64,000 nt of DNA from Cliona cf. orientalis (GCA_963930775.1 OZ005695.1:5890001-5954000), one strand, 5' to 3'; shown: positions 50,301 through 55,145, counted from the stretch's first letter. The notes: generated from the sequence alone by a model not told the origin. Numbers and translations are program-made.

Positions 50301-51204
50301 ATTTGTTACAGTATAGCATTCATGTCCCTTGTCAATTAGCCAAAAAAGGAATAATTATGGGTCACTATGAGCTACAGCTCTGTGCTTCATGCATGTGTGG
50401 AGGAGTACCATATAGCGGGAATTTTTGTACAGTGCAAAATTTTGCATTTTTGGCAGATAGGTTGGGTGCAACAAAAATAAGAACCCCGAAATTTTAAGAA
50501 AATATGATGTTTACAGCTGTACTGCACTAAAGTACAATTGATCGACATGGAAAATGTGCAAAAATTAAAACTATGAAAATTTCTTCTGAAGGGTTAACAT
50601 GGAATTCCATGAACTTTTACACCAGCAAAAATTTCCCACTATATTATGGTACAATAGTGCTTTGGATCCCTGTGATCTAGGAGAATCAGTGAATACTGAA
50701 ATGGCTGAAACTATACTAACTACAGCAAATGTCCATAACTTTTGCTAGTACATTACTAGTTCACTTTAGAGCCATGCACGTACAAAGAGTTTCATACAAT
50801 AGTGCTGGCCACTCGGAAGATGCGTAGATGTCGAGATCTCGTGATTTTGTATAAACAACAACAGCAACAACATGAACGGCCTTTATGTATGAGCGAGACG
50901 TAATAATATTCCTAGAGCACTCAACATTACTACTCTTAATAACACACACATACATGTAGTCACCTTTGGAGAGTAAAGGGATCAACTTGTCAAAGCTTCC
51001 AGAATTATCAAGCCAACCTAAGTCAAAATACGTACTATGCACAATTATAAAATGTTACTACTATAATAATATCATGCATATGTGTACACGGTTGCTTTAA
51101 TGTTCCCATAATGAAATACTTACCATGCAATGCAAGCACAGGTTTTCCCGTTGGGTTTCCCCATGCCTTGGCTGCAATATGACCCCACGGAACTGGAAAG
51201 GTGG
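8245..51204 (-). CDS. Serine hydrolase-like protein (SERHL/SERHL2 family), alpha/beta hydrolase; eleven exons over 43 kb
   Basis: Exons in transcript order: 51124-51204, 50964-51017, 33576-33689, 33458-33499, 33380-33399, 33239-33313, 32573-32658, 32386-32515, 20957-21018, 20707-20773, 8245-8376 (TAG stop). The protein follows vertebrate SERHL2 along its length: VPWGHIAAKAWG, GWLDNSGSFDKLIPLL, VAIDWPGHGKSSHRPSGV, ALKWEKCSFLAHSMG (nucleophile elbow), FAGALPDRVEAVLLIESYG, LCNRGVEKVDTGGYKFTRD, FLKAIQCPLLVI, GESTLLSSPYFREKL, VPGNHHMHL (catalytic His). About 287 residues are recovered; SERHL2 has 314, and the first exon with the ATG was not found. Every splice phase matches its neighbour, including across the 17.3, 11.4 and 12.3 kb introns, which argues for one gene. 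SERHL proteins are predicted hydrolases whose substrate I do not know. Confidence 0.85.
8377..9030. other. Intronic sequence with poly-G tract
   Basis: No gene. Contains a run of 22 G residues at 8902-8923 followed by a purine-rich stretch; the ORFs over it are compositional artefacts. Confidence 0.6.
9031..10076 (+). mobile_element. CGGGAYAGT-ended TIR element, copy A (holds a nested insertion)
   Basis: Begins CGGGACAGTATTCGACGCGCA after a TA and ends ACACTATCCCG before a TA, consistent with a TA target duplication. Apart from the 415 bp added by the insertion it is about 630 bp and is homologous to the inverted copy at 13487-14129. Near the 3' end both copies can be read as AGIRRATYLCLDCAKN and DHAWxEHYPVT, a Cys-containing peptide resembling a transposase tail, broken by stops here. 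Confidence 0.65.
9095..9503. mobile_element. 409-bp TIR element nested in copy A
   Basis: Ends CATAGGCTCCAAC (9095) and GTTGGAGCCTATG (ending 9503) are perfect inverse complements, flanked by direct copies of GTTTTA (9089-9094 and 9504-9509). The sister copy at 13487-14129 has the uninterrupted sequence TATGTTTTAATG at the same place, so insertion and duplication are confirmed inside the window. Confidence 0.8.
10551..10912. repeat. Dispersed repeat, also present inverted at 60850-61108
   Basis: Shares ATAAGCTCTACCAT, GATCGC, TATGGCGTTTCCGCATACTA and TAGCACCCATAG-type strings with the inverted copy at the right of the window. No coding capacity recognised. Confidence 0.55.
10913..11350. repeat. 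Inverted block within the hydrolase intron
   Basis: About 11030-11130 matches 11280-11345 in inverted orientation (GGAGTAGATTAGATAGGAGTGTTGAACTA and its inverse, with CTACATCATCCT...GGAACACGTTT). Probably parts of a rearranged element; no protein recognised. Confidence 0.45.
11351..11761 (-). mobile_element. Repeat block with 70-codon ORF, left copy
   Basis: The minus strand carries an open frame starting MVLESWESILGNQNVPLF, with RGTFCERLRVACTKAV and LLVFVWSPRSE further on (11686-11465). The block is repeated in inverted orientation at 12691-13112, where most codons are conserved. Family not recognised. Confidence 0.5.
11762..12690. other. Spacer between inverted blocks; no gene recognised
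   Basis: Contains a coding-like stretch on the plus strand at about 11844-12010 (VVQRYCAAIKGLLEGLQKVV) that I cannot place, a TC-rich tract near 12190-12235 and a hairpin at 12429-12468 (CTAGCCTCGAATCCCA pairing with TGGGTTCGAGGCTAG). Confidence 0.35.
12691..13112 (+). mobile_element. Repeat block with 70-codon ORF, right copy
   Basis: Inverted copy of 11351-11761. Its plus-strand frame (12765-12977) starts MVLESWESILGNQNVPLF and stays open to WSPRSEG. Upstream, VTLEPLDGKT and SYIVEQHKSYG read in the same frame after a stop, so the frame was once longer. Confidence 0.5.
13487..14129 (-). mobile_element. CGGGAYAGT-ended TIR element, copy B
   Basis: A 643-bp copy in inverted orientation to 9031-10076, lacking the 409-bp insertion. 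Minus-strand reading near 13600-13490 gives RRATYLCLDCAKNVDKNWN and DHAWVEHYPVT, uninterrupted, ending at the TIR. Flanked by TA on both sides. Confidence 0.7.
14130..14495. other. No gene seen
   Basis: Short intronic stretch between copy B and the LTR retrotransposon; nothing supportable. Confidence 0.5.
14496..14714 (+). repeat. 5' LTR
   Basis: 219 bp beginning TGTGACGAAG and ending AATGTGACA. It shares GGCGGAGCACATGCACCTGT, CTTCCCACACCCCCTA and a TATAAAGC box with the 3' LTR. Confidence 0.85.
14793..15540 (+). pseudogene. Gag region of the LTR element
   Basis: Starts at an ATG at 14793 that is soon interrupted by a stop, with IKELCGAKHSKVYGKIKDAL then, after a frameshift, an open frame 15134-15540 with IESFLDMFERVAGQQGW and LLSGEALDAF, a capsid-like segment similar to SCAN/Gag domains of Gmr1-type elements. 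Confidence 0.7.
15543..16415 (+). pseudogene. Zinc knuckle, protease region and linker of the LTR element
   Basis: A CCHC-type knuckle is recognisable near 15783-15830 (CFSCEEWG and, one frame over, HIAVFCP), broken by a frameshift. About 15895-16010 reads YPTVSVALEIDGWSKELST and PKLPVDVLISWTDY, resembling the protease segment, but the catalytic DSG/DTG is not intact. The linker 16062-16415 begins MTRSEKRKR. Confidence 0.55.
16441..17440 (+). pseudogene. Integrase region of the LTR element
   Basis: The HHCC zinc-binding domain is intact at 16540-16680 (HDVPAAGHLGVNKTR, then CRQCEVCQKS). The catalytic core is largely missing or broken: only FLSDQCTSKG-like and YREVPQ-like remnants at 16770-16920. 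The C-terminal SH3-like part is clear at 17060-17270 (LNPGDKVLVLVP, WAGPYKVTRQV, YHINLLKKW). This entire block lies upstream of reverse transcriptase. Confidence 0.8.
17566..17976 (+). pseudogene. Reverse transcriptase region (truncated)
   Basis: Fingers and palm motifs of a Gypsy-type reverse transcriptase: PWASPTVLVEKKDG, YRKLN-like DYWKLN, LDLAKGYWRIPM with the first catalytic Asp, KTAFTTPFGLFEF, and MLFGLHNTPATFRRLM. The YxDD motif and thumb are absent: the frame ends at a stop and the MITE follows. Confidence 0.85.
17977..18425. mobile_element. hAT-like MITE inserted in the LTR element
   Basis: Ends CAGGGGCGTAGCCAGGAT and GCTAGCTACGCCCCTG are inverse complements. The 8-bp sequence CTGGGTGT stands on both sides (17969-17976 and 18423-18430, overlapping the terminal CTG), consistent with the 8-bp duplication of hAT elements. 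A related copy is at 43897-44272. Confidence 0.75.
18431..18600 (+). pseudogene. RNase H tail of the LTR element
   Basis: Reads GLHLYIDSTLLLRWI and KNKNQRLTRWALSLQP, the end of a Gypsy-type RNase H (DHxxLxW...R..RWxLxLQ). The sequence expected between the reverse transcriptase and this point is mostly deleted, independent of the MITE. Confidence 0.65.
18612..18840 (+). repeat. 3' LTR
   Basis: 229 bp beginning TGTGATGAAGC and ending ACGTGACA. It differs from the 5' LTR by substitutions and several short indels, so insertion is not recent. Confidence 0.85.
18841..19129. other. No gene seen
   Basis: Short intronic stretch; an extra copy of GTGCTACAGAGCAAGAGAGCAAAACTT at about 19068-19094 precedes the palindrome. 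Confidence 0.5.
19130..20461. repeat. 1.3-kb palindrome (fold-back element)
   Basis: Left arm 19130-19770 and right arm 19833-20461 are inverse complements over about 640 bp, with scattered mismatches and a spacer of about 60 bp. Outer ends carry AGTGCTACAGAGCAAGAGAG or its diverged form. ORFs of 65-90 codons on opposite strands are mirror images and not evidence for a gene. A single end sequence recurs near 42090. Confidence 0.85.
20707..21018 (-). CDS. SERHL-like gene, two exons between giant introns
   Basis: Exon 20957-21018 starts in phase 0 with VAYEMDAVFLKAIQCPLLVI and ends two bases into a codon at donor GTAAGT. Exon 20707-20773 (acceptor TTTGCAG) completes Ile and continues GESTLLSSPYFREKLAAVNH, ending in phase 0 at donor GTGACT. 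The strand CPLLVI and the segment after it match the place of the catalytic acid in the family. The two are 183 bp apart and more than 11 kb from exons on either side. Confidence 0.85.
21064..21357. mobile_element. MITE, TACCGTATA family
   Basis: Ends TACCGTATATGTGGAAATTTT and CACTATATGGTAA inverted; interior rich in GGAGAAAA/TTTTCTCC and shares GGGTGTGGCATGCCTA with 61636-61826. It lies 46 bp upstream of a hydrolase splice acceptor. Confidence 0.6.
21358..22307. other. Intronic sequence, no gene recognised
   Basis: Contains a fragment (21940-22030) related in inverted orientation to 58600-58690 (CCTATGCAGGAACTTGAGCTAAA). Nothing else supportable. Confidence 0.45.
22985..23486. mobile_element. 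MITE with ATGCGCTTAAC arrays, nested in the P-like element
   Basis: Ends TACCGTATAAACCGGTTGTTAAG and CTTAACAACTAGTTTCTACGGTA are inverted. The interior holds two tandem units of about 120 bp (from about 23009 and 23133) and more than a dozen TGCGCTTAAC-type motifs. Confidence 0.65.
24333..24716 (+). pseudogene. P-like transposase, coiled-coil region
   Basis: Frame with a CAGCTSYRDMLR Cys-x2-Cys segment, NYQFLSKSKLKDRLRAIH, a predicted coiled coil, and GVDVDEETHDDLLNVMEK. This order (CxxC, YL/FL-S, coiled coil, DLxxIM) is typical of P/THAP9-like transposases of invertebrates. Confidence 0.65.
25148..25222 (+). pseudogene. P-like transposase fragment
   Basis: Reads YEHVYLTSFSKMRVDLAAH, a conserved block of P/THAP9-like transposases, followed by GTATAT at a decayed splice donor. 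Confidence 0.7.
26064..26190 (+). pseudogene. P-like transposase fragment
   Basis: After acceptor TTCTTAG it reads VLSATVMDALKLTGEEAKQT and FIELMDKFFD, then a TAA in frame; a GTAAGT donor follows. It continues the family's conserved block from the previous fragment. Confidence 0.7.
26332..26353. repeat. poly-C tract
   Basis: 22 consecutive C residues inside the P-like element; ORFs reading proline runs here are spurious. Confidence 0.9.
26936..27429 (+). pseudogene. P-like transposase C-terminal fragments
   Basis: YFEDWARSVEAREGFSKTEK (26938-27012) and, after acceptor ATGCAG, VKSFVDMVKYLFTLKGVNFF, then DPLENFFGNQRQCGGVN (27114-27250), an acidic tail LDDDSLEENTPFGKRK and TAA at 27427. FFGxQRQxGGxN is diagnostic of the family. 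At least three in-frame stops are present. Confidence 0.75.
28027..28950. other. Intronic sequence with one exon-like stretch
   Basis: The minus strand from about 28635 to 28500 is open (NIVENLASVCFKWFG, then KYLVLLSDMYAAARE) and ends at a perfect GAG/GTATGT donor. I do not recognise it. The plus strand is also open for 82 codons (28376-28624), so one of the two is a shadow. Confidence 0.3.
28951..29110. repeat. Repeat with AGTTAGACACTGTTTAG end
   Basis: Begins AGTTAGACACTGTTTAG with TTTCTATGTGATTTAGAAG following. Inverted or related ends occur at 31674-31690, 55483 and 56530-56550. CAGTCTGCACGAAGGGGT (29077) is inverted at about 30202-30220, so a larger element 28951-31690 interrupted by others is possible. 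Confidence 0.5.
29517..29704. repeat. Exact tandem duplication, 94 bp x 2
   Basis: CCAAATGTGTTGTACAAAAT starts at 29517 and again at 29611; the units appear identical over 94 bp. Either a very recent event or an assembly effect. Confidence 0.9.
30236..30995. mobile_element. 760-bp non-autonomous element with 57-bp TIRs, related to the P-like element
   Basis: The left end ATAGATCATATAGACTACGT... continues to AATAGAGT at about 30292 and is repeated inverted from 30939 to 30995 with one visible mismatch. Both sides carry GACCGAACC (30227-30235 and 30996-31004). The TIR matches that of the 5.7-kb P-like element (CATAGATNATATAGACTA, GTAACCGGGATTGGAA). An internal plus-strand ORF (30468-30782) and a minus-strand ORF are unrecognised. 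Confidence 0.85.
31490..31910. repeat. GGTGTCTA hairpins and CCTAGCAAC repeat block
   Basis: About 31495-31555 holds nested inverted copies of GGTGTCTA/TAGACACC. The rest (GACTGAAGGGCTCTGTGTAGA, CTAAACAGTGTCTAAC, CCTAGCAACA, CCAATCAGAT) is homologous to 56460-56735. Confidence 0.6.
32386..33689 (-). CDS. SERHL-like gene, central cluster of six exons
   Basis: Six compact exons separated by introns of 76, 58, 66, 580 and 57 bp. They encode the strand-turn IDWPGHGKSSH (33576-33689), the nucleophile elbow FLAHSMG (33458-33499), a 20-bp microexon giving GGAASW (33380-33399), the following helix and strand (33239-33313), a cap segment LMGRSLNNLQSLND (32573-32658, with a weak AAG acceptor) and IRLDTEFDKEAAITLCNRG...FTRDLRAKI (32386-32515, donor GTGAGT). 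The usual GxSxG reads AHSMG. Confidence 0.9.
33830..35460. other. Intronic sequence, no gene recognised; hairpin at 35419-35459
   Basis: No protein family recognised in ORFs of up to 133 codons. A 17-bp perfect hairpin, CAAGAGTAGATAATAAA with its inverse and a 7-base loop, lies at about 35419-35459, just before the DIRS-like fragment. Confidence 0.45.
35490..36390 (+). pseudogene. DIRS-like retroelement remnant: RNase H end and tyrosine recombinase start
   Basis: ELLPLVILCSIWGMSEKHI and NDNAAVV (35510-35620) match the RNase H of DIRS-type elements (ELLPIVLAxxxWG...CDNxAVV). A degraded YTAGTKNKA segment follows. From 36026, VWSISSPNSEECDVQLHG, then FQITSGLGDPGISVMANL in another frame, is the N-terminal core-binding part of the tyrosine recombinase, and MPAILKKSF...CLLLVYCLRKTF the start of its catalytic part. 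Frameshifts and stops throughout. Confidence 0.7.
36391..38008. other. Intronic sequence, no gene recognised
   Basis: 37140-37235 carries an AATTTTCRWGG/CGAAAATTTTATCCC inverted pair resembling the TACCGTATA family. ORFs of 70-96 codons near 37630-37990 match nothing known to me. Confidence 0.4.
38009..38168 (+). CDS. THAP-domain exon (zinc-dependent DNA binding)
   Basis: From the ATG at 38009: MPRNCSIPGCTSRSDKKE, then LSFHKLPTDSDRRHQWLVSI and a YTYIC end. This is the start of a THAP C2CH finger: C-x4-C near the N-terminus, FHKLP, and the invariant Trp. The third Cys codon is split by a possible donor (ATAT/GTAATC), so the C-x2-H end would be in another exon, which I did not find. It lies antisense within the hydrolase intron. 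It could be a host THAP gene or another transposase N-terminus. Confidence 0.6.
38471..38542 (-). CDS. Short first exon with CxxC zinc motif
   Basis: 24 codons, MADFHKEVLRKHCRVCAKAL then ARFK, ending at a GTGAGC donor. The KHCRVC start resembles the N-terminal zinc exon of mobile-element-associated gene families in sponges and cnidarians. No following exon was identified, so the assignment is weak. Confidence 0.4.
39088..39684. mobile_element. MITE, TACCGTATAGC family
   Basis: Starts TTACCGTATAGCACAAAATTTTCGC and ends GCGAAAATTTCCGGCTATACGGTA. TTTTCGC motifs recur within both ends. A 79-codon ORF inside (39214-39453) is not recognised. Confidence 0.7.
39847..41100 (-). pseudogene. Unrecognised coding region split by a Penelope-like insertion
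   Basis: Minus strand 41100-40906 is open (PSRLQWGSHFSDQI, KAMIVYLVKILSPILRRKD). It continues in the same frame at 40071-39847 (NFGDNVPTIFFALLEATM, NSFAASFRNG) once the intervening 834 bp is removed, apart from a single TAG at the junction. It looks like part of a mobile-element or domesticated ORF, but I cannot name the family. Confidence 0.45.
40085..40905 (+). mobile_element. Penelope-like element remnant (GIY-YIG endonuclease), head-to-head
   Basis: The plus strand encodes the C-terminal half of the GIY-YIG domain (RVKEHRDACNKGDTWKSAIA, KEALHIERTPANNRLNRDGG, CWIATIKKL). The minus strand of the left part encodes its start (GVVYQIPYQCGKVYVGET) fused to a second copy of the tail (RWIATMKKL). 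Inverted arms of about 230 bp (40085-40320 and 40637-40873) result. CTAAAGCTGGGTA stands at both borders (40072-40084 and 40906-40918), a 13-bp target duplication. No reverse transcriptase remains. Confidence 0.8.
41200..41441 (+). pseudogene. Pogo/Tigger-like transposase N-terminal fragment
   Basis: Reads GKRAAEYGVTASLRYFYKAF, WKLKYNQLV and KKPSRPLILGEDLDKQ. This resembles the helix-turn-helix start of pogo/CENP-B-type transposases (KRAAExG...W...Y...GRPLxLGxxLD). No DDE core follows. Confidence 0.55.
41442..43153. other. Intronic sequence, no gene recognised
   Basis: 41634-41712 is a partial TACCGTATA-family end (GCGGAGAAAACTTTCGC...CTCCCTTGAAAGTTTCCCACCATATG). G/C runs at 41902-41940 cause spurious ORFs. 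42085-42110 carries one end of the palindrome family at 19130. The minus strand near 42720-42500 is open but unrecognised. Confidence 0.45.
43154..43550 (+). mobile_element. CCCCGCGCGC repeat family, copy 1
   Basis: Starts CTAGAGCTCTGTAGAGCACATACCCCGCGCGC and ends GCGCGTGGGGTAA, with AAACCGATTGCTTTACC near the end. Copies of about 390 bp occur at 54404-54794 (inverted) and 58713-59099, a partial one at the right edge. No coding capacity. Confidence 0.75.
43897..44272. mobile_element. hAT-like MITE, second copy
   Basis: Ends CAGGGGTGTAGCCAGGATTTT and CCTGGCTACACCCCTG, same family as 17977-18425. The flanks do not show an exact 8-bp duplication. Confidence 0.65.
44376..44592. repeat. Small inverted-repeat element
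   Basis: GGCCTGGTACACACTGCACATGCATG (44379) pairs with CATGCATGTACAGTGTGTACCAGGC (44521-44546); GAAGGGCCTGG is present at both ends. Probably a short MITE. Confidence 0.45.
44750..45676 (-). pseudogene. DIRS-like reverse transcriptase remnant
   Basis: In order on the minus strand: LTPDIWESYLSAHLDRLFV, ASRFGIIPKKLQPGKWWLIV then DLSSP, SYASVEDVAAFVLKAGRGAM then LAKLDIE, and, after about 150 bp, LEWIIGAFPRIIPHYLDDFL with the HYLDDF catalytic motif. These are the motifs of DIRS-type reverse transcriptases. Stops and frameshifts interrupt it. The DIRS-like ORF1 at 48000-48890 is on the same strand upstream and may be from the same element. Confidence 0.75.
45677..47999. other. Stretch between two DIRS-like parts
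   Basis: No clear retroelement domain. The minus strand at about 46880-46765 repeats the coding-like segment of 7944 (QPEIRKEYCTVEFVS). A plus ORF at 47296-47559 (MAGKCMSPVAVV) is unrecognised. Either this 2.3 kb is inserted in the DIRS-like element or the two parts are separate fragments. Confidence 0.4.
48000..48890 (-). pseudogene. DIRS-like ORF1 (Gag-like) remnant
   Basis: Minus-strand readings FSHGFPLIPPKLVHKILRLV, FELLPDNLELDWRSVEA and PRREISRKIGNRCLLNAMAT fit ORF1 proteins of DIRS-type elements (PxIPxKLVxxI...LLPDNLEL). Upstream is a Gly/Ala/Ser-rich stretch containing a 40-bp tandem duplication at about 48750-48832 (CCTGTAGCTGCCGACACCAC twice). Stops and frameshifts present. Confidence 0.6.
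49381..50016. mobile_element. TIR element with 9-bp target duplication
   Basis: Ends TAGTCTCGTACCCAGCCTCT... and their inverse pair for about 70 bp (49381-49452 and 49948-50016). TACTCGCAC flanks both sides (49372-49380, 50017-50025). TIR length and 9-bp duplication suggest a Mutator-like derivative; no transposase. Confidence 0.8.
50017..50404. other. No gene recognised
   Basis: Intronic stretch; a 145-codon plus ORF (50060-50497) runs into the next MITE and resembles nothing known to me. Confidence 0.4.
50405..50652. mobile_element. MITE, TACCGTATAGC family
   Basis: Ends TACCATATAGCGGGAATTTTTG and CAAAAATTTCCCACTATATTATGGTA. Confidence 0.65.
50964..51204 (-). CDS. SERHL-like gene, first two recognised exons
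   Basis: Exon 51124-51204 (acceptor TTGCAG, donor GTAAGT) encodes TFPVPWGHIAAKAWGNPTGK and the strand ending VLALHG. Exon 50964-51017 (acceptor TTAG, donor GTGACT) completes the Gly codon and encodes GWLDNSGSFDKLIPLLSK. HGWLDN corresponds to the oxyanion-hole HG motif of alpha/beta hydrolases. The 106-bp intron between them is clean. An upstream exon supplying the ATG and ending with one codon base is needed and not seen. Confidence 0.9.
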
Positions 51205-52904
51205 CTGCAAGCAAAGAAAATGATTAGTAATACCATAATCTCACAACGGATTGGAGAGCCTGTGGGTGGTGCATCCTACCTAAGGATCAGATAGGAGGGG
51301 ACAGGGGGTAGGCAAACACGTAACCCAGTATCAATATTATATCCACTGCACATGCTGAATGATCAAAACACATAATGTGGCATCTCTAATCCCTCACTAA
51401 ACTATTACAGTGTTCTATCCAGAACTTTTTTATAGAGCGGGGGGGGGGGGGGGGGGGGGGGGAGACTAAGAGGCTAAGACTCTTACTTTTGACTATTATT
51501 ATAAATTAAGTACATATAGTTAAAAATTATACTGTCTGCAGCTTGGCTAGAGGGAGCAGCTCACATGTAGTGGGCAGCTAGTTTACACAAGCCGACTACT
51601 CGTGGTTTGTACAGCTAGGTATTTGTGGTTGTTGTGCTCCAGTACTATTGCTACATGTGCATAGGTTGTATATATGCATGGAGGATCATGACATTAGAGC
51701 CCCACCCCTTTCTGCGTTGCTCAACTGCGCTTTAGCGAGAAGACTGTATTATTACATATATGTCAAGAAATCTCTCAGTTTTTGATCACATGTACACTGT
51801 ACACCATTAATGGTCAACACACAATGGAGTAAGGGGAGGCTCTATTATATCTTGGTAACACTATGGGAGTATGGGTTATAATTATAAGCACCTTGTGCTA
51901 GTTTAGTCCGTCAGAGATACCGGGTTTAACTGCATATATACAGCCCAGCAGGGTGTGCTCCTCGAAGAAAGATTACAGGAAGTTAAAAGAGAATTTATTA
52001 CATGTAGACAAACAATCTAGTTTCTATTTCATGACCTGGACTATGCAATCATGGTCTACAGTATATTTCTCCTGAAGTGTTGATAAGGTCGCTATTTGGA
52101 ACACTAGTATTAATTTATAGCTTGGTGCACATCTCCCTCCTACACCCACCCGAGGTGTACCCCTTGTACTATCTCTCCTCCCCACCTCCCCCCCCCCTCC
52201 GGAATTTTTTTGCCCAGATAAAACCCTGTCTGTACCTTGCAGTGTGTACCACCACCACACCCTCAAGCTTATACTATGGAACTTCCCTCTTTACATTAAT
52301 TTTCACTCTAAATGGGCACTCCTTCAAGAGTAGCAAGAGTTAGACCTCAGCATAAACTGAGGCAAAACTATGTGAGGTACGCATGGCGAAATTTTTATTG
52401 CAATTTGTGAAAAATTGTTCCAAAAAATATCTGAATTTGTACTGCTTCCCTATTAGCTGTAAGGCTACTACAAATTGGATCATGGTTTCCTGTCCACTTT
52501 CCATATGCCTTTCAAGTCACTGCAAGTTTTTTTCATTGCACTTATTGAAACAAGTTTAATATTGATGACGAACATGGTTTATTCCATGTGCACTCAAGTT
52601 GCAAGTGAGTTTATGATCTTGATGGCTCATTTTAGTACTTGCTCATGAATGCAACGTATACCTAACCACAGTTTCTCACTCTGCATAATGATCGCCACTC
52701 ATGAGTAGCTTCATTCATAGTTCTAAGATTGTGCTTTTATAGCCTCGCCATATGCCAGCTAAAGATGACAAAATTAGCTTGAGTCATGTATCATTTGTAG
52801 TTTGGTAATGCACGCCCACACTCAGTGGCCAGGACTGGAAACAGCTACATGTATGCAATTTGTAGTGGCCTAATATATGGGCCAAAGAGTTATGCAAACA
52901 AATT
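51205..52904. other. Upstream region of the hydrolase; first exon expected but not found
   Basis: Contains a run of 24 G residues at 51439-51462 and a C-rich tract near 52180-52200. The missing hydrolase first exon should lie here or beyond; no convincing ATG exon ending in phase 1 was seen. Confidence 0.5.
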
Positions 52905-53645
52905 ATCGTATAGCGGGAAACTTTCGGTGGTGCTAATTTTCATATGATTGACCAAAGCACCCTTAGAATAAATTTTCGCATTTTTTAATTTCGTATGCTT
53001 GCTGTGGGAGATTGCGCGCATGCGCAGCTGATAGCGCTCACACTTACGTGCAATATATGGTTTTGACGCCTTGACAAAGAACCGATATATAAGAGACAGT
53101 GATGTCGCTATAGCGCGGTAGAGCGGCGCCGCGCCGCTCTATCCTGCCGAGAATTGGACGGGGCCATATGTATTCTACAATGGGAAGCTGTACTGGGCAT
53201 GCCTATAGTTACTAGAACTACATACACCTACTGATTACTACCAGCCAGCCAGTTGTTATTACAAGTACACACCACAGGAGCCTTTGCATACAACCACAAG
53301 TATGGAGCACTGTAAACACTGCTGTGGTCACTGCCCCCTCTGCATGCAGTGATAACTGTTTTTATGGTACATATGTCAGATGTTGCTGCCATGCTTCCAC
53401 CGCTCTCTAAGTTTTCTAGCTACAACCCTGAGAGACATCGTTCAGTGAGCTAGCCTTGCATTTAGCACCTGCCACTAGCGACCGCGTGTGGCCATGGTAG
53501 GCATATAGGTCATAGGTCATGCGTGAAAGGGAAAAAATTTTTCTTACGTTCAAATTTTCGCAGTTTTTATTTTCATATAAGGGATGGAGCATACGAAATA
53601 TACGAAAATTAGCACCATACGAAAATTTCCCACTATACGGTATTA
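52905..53645. mobile_element. MITE, TACCGTATAGC family, long-TIR copy
   Basis: TATCGTATAGCGGGAAACTTTCG...GGTGCTAATTTTCATATG at the left is inverted at the right (CGAAAATTAGCACCATACGAAAATTTCCCACTATACGGTA), TIR about 42 bp. Interior holds GC-rich hairpin GAGCGGCGCCGCGCCGCTC near 53124. Confidence 0.75.
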
Positions 53646-54235
53646 CCCTACGAACATCCACAAGGGATAAAATAATCGATTGTGTCATTGTGAGTACAAA
53701 AATCGCCATATTAAGATCTATAGGCACCTGAGTGACTCATAAATCAAATTTGACAAAAATTAGCTTCAGTACGCCTCAAATTAAGGGAAACAGTCCATGA
53801 ACATCACAAATAGTACCTTTTCATTGGCTACTGTACTGTAGCCACGCCTATTGACAGTGCCTACTCAATGCATTATGCATGCAGGCCATGCTTGACTGAC
53901 ATCACCAGTATCCCTACAACTACATGTATACCTCACATGTAACATTTCCACTATTTTTACCCCGTGCAGATAAAGTAATTGGTTGTATTGTCATTGTTGT
54001 TAGCACAAAAATAGCCATATCTCAAGATGTAGGCATCTAAGCAACTCATAAGCACAACAAAGTAATAGAATTTGGTGAAACTGGCTTTAGTGTGTGTCAA
54101 ATCGAGGGACACAGAAAAACTCCAAGTTCCTGGCAGCACCATAATGGACATCTGGCACTCCAGTAGGTCAAGGATAGTCTCACCCTTTAATACACAGGGC
54201 CGGACCACACCTTGAACTCAATTAAGTAGGCGTGG
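53646..54235. repeat. Two diverged copies of the GATAAARTAATYGRTTGT repeat
   Basis: 53646-53870 and 53955-54235 share the series: AAGTAATTGGTTGTATTGTCATTGT, AGCACAAAAATAGCCATAT, AGGCATCTAAG, then CTCAAATTAAGG or CAAATCGAGG. A third copy is at 63492-63740. Distantly related to the CCCCGCGCGC family. Confidence 0.6.
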
Positions 54236-54403
54236 ATATCACTTTCAGCACTATCGCGGCTATGATTATTATGGTAATGTTATACTGCACCTCTCACACA
54301 CAATCAATACACGATGGGTGTGGCACACCGGGAAGTATAGATACCACATGGGTGCCACACCCTTCAGCTCACCGTGCATGCATGCATGTGCACCAAAGAG
54401 TTA

Positions 54404-54794
54404 TTACCCCGCGTGCATGCGCAAGGGGTAAAGCAATCGGTTTGTCCGTCTGTTGTCGTCGTCGTCGGCACGAAAATCGCCAGATCTCGCGTTCTAGGCA
54501 TCTGTGCGTGCTGTAAGCACAACCAATCGGTAGATATCGGTGAAAAACTGGTTTGTAAGCGCTTCAAATTGCTCAAAAAGGCTTAGTAGTGCTATAAATC
54601 GTGCATTTTCTGTTCAGCATGCCTGTGGTTTATCGACCACACCCACTCTTTTAATATGCTGATGCGACTGCGCATGCTCAAATTCAGTGTTGGAAAGGGT
54701 CATCAAGTCATGAAACAGCTATGCCTCAGAGTGTTGCAATACTACGCTACAGTGGCTACACAGCGCGCGGGGTATGTGCTCTATAGAGCTCTAG
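54404..54794 (-). mobile_element. CCCCGCGCGC repeat family, copy 2
   Basis: Inverted relative to copies 1 and 3: TTACCCCGCGTGCATGCGCA at the left, GCGCGCGGGGTATGTGCTCTATAGAGCTCTAG at the right. Confidence 0.75.
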
Positions 54795-55145
54795 TTTAAT
54801 AATGTAATTTTCAATGAAATTCAAGTGTATAGAATTTAATAGCATAGTAATAAAATTTTAGTATAATACAATCATAACACATAAACACTAAAATTGATAC
54901 AAAATACAACTTGCAATACTCGAATTTCCAAAGCTTCCGCCTTCAGCGGGAGGCCCTCCCACACCCTCCCCCTATGGACAGCAAGCTGGCCATATGCGGC
55001 TATGGCCTGACCACTGTAAATTTGCTAGCTCCGGCCAGCCCTGATACATGTACGTGTATTAAGGGTCTGGCTCCGCAAGACTAGGTAAGGATGGCCTTAG
55101 AGGACATGTACTCAAAATGCATACTTAACCAAGACACCATGGCAC

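Noticed and set aside
33690-50963. Two separate SERHL paralogues rather than one gene
   Set aside because: No exon is present twice, the order is colinear and all phases match across the three gaps; one gene is simpler. Kept as the alternative to be tested.
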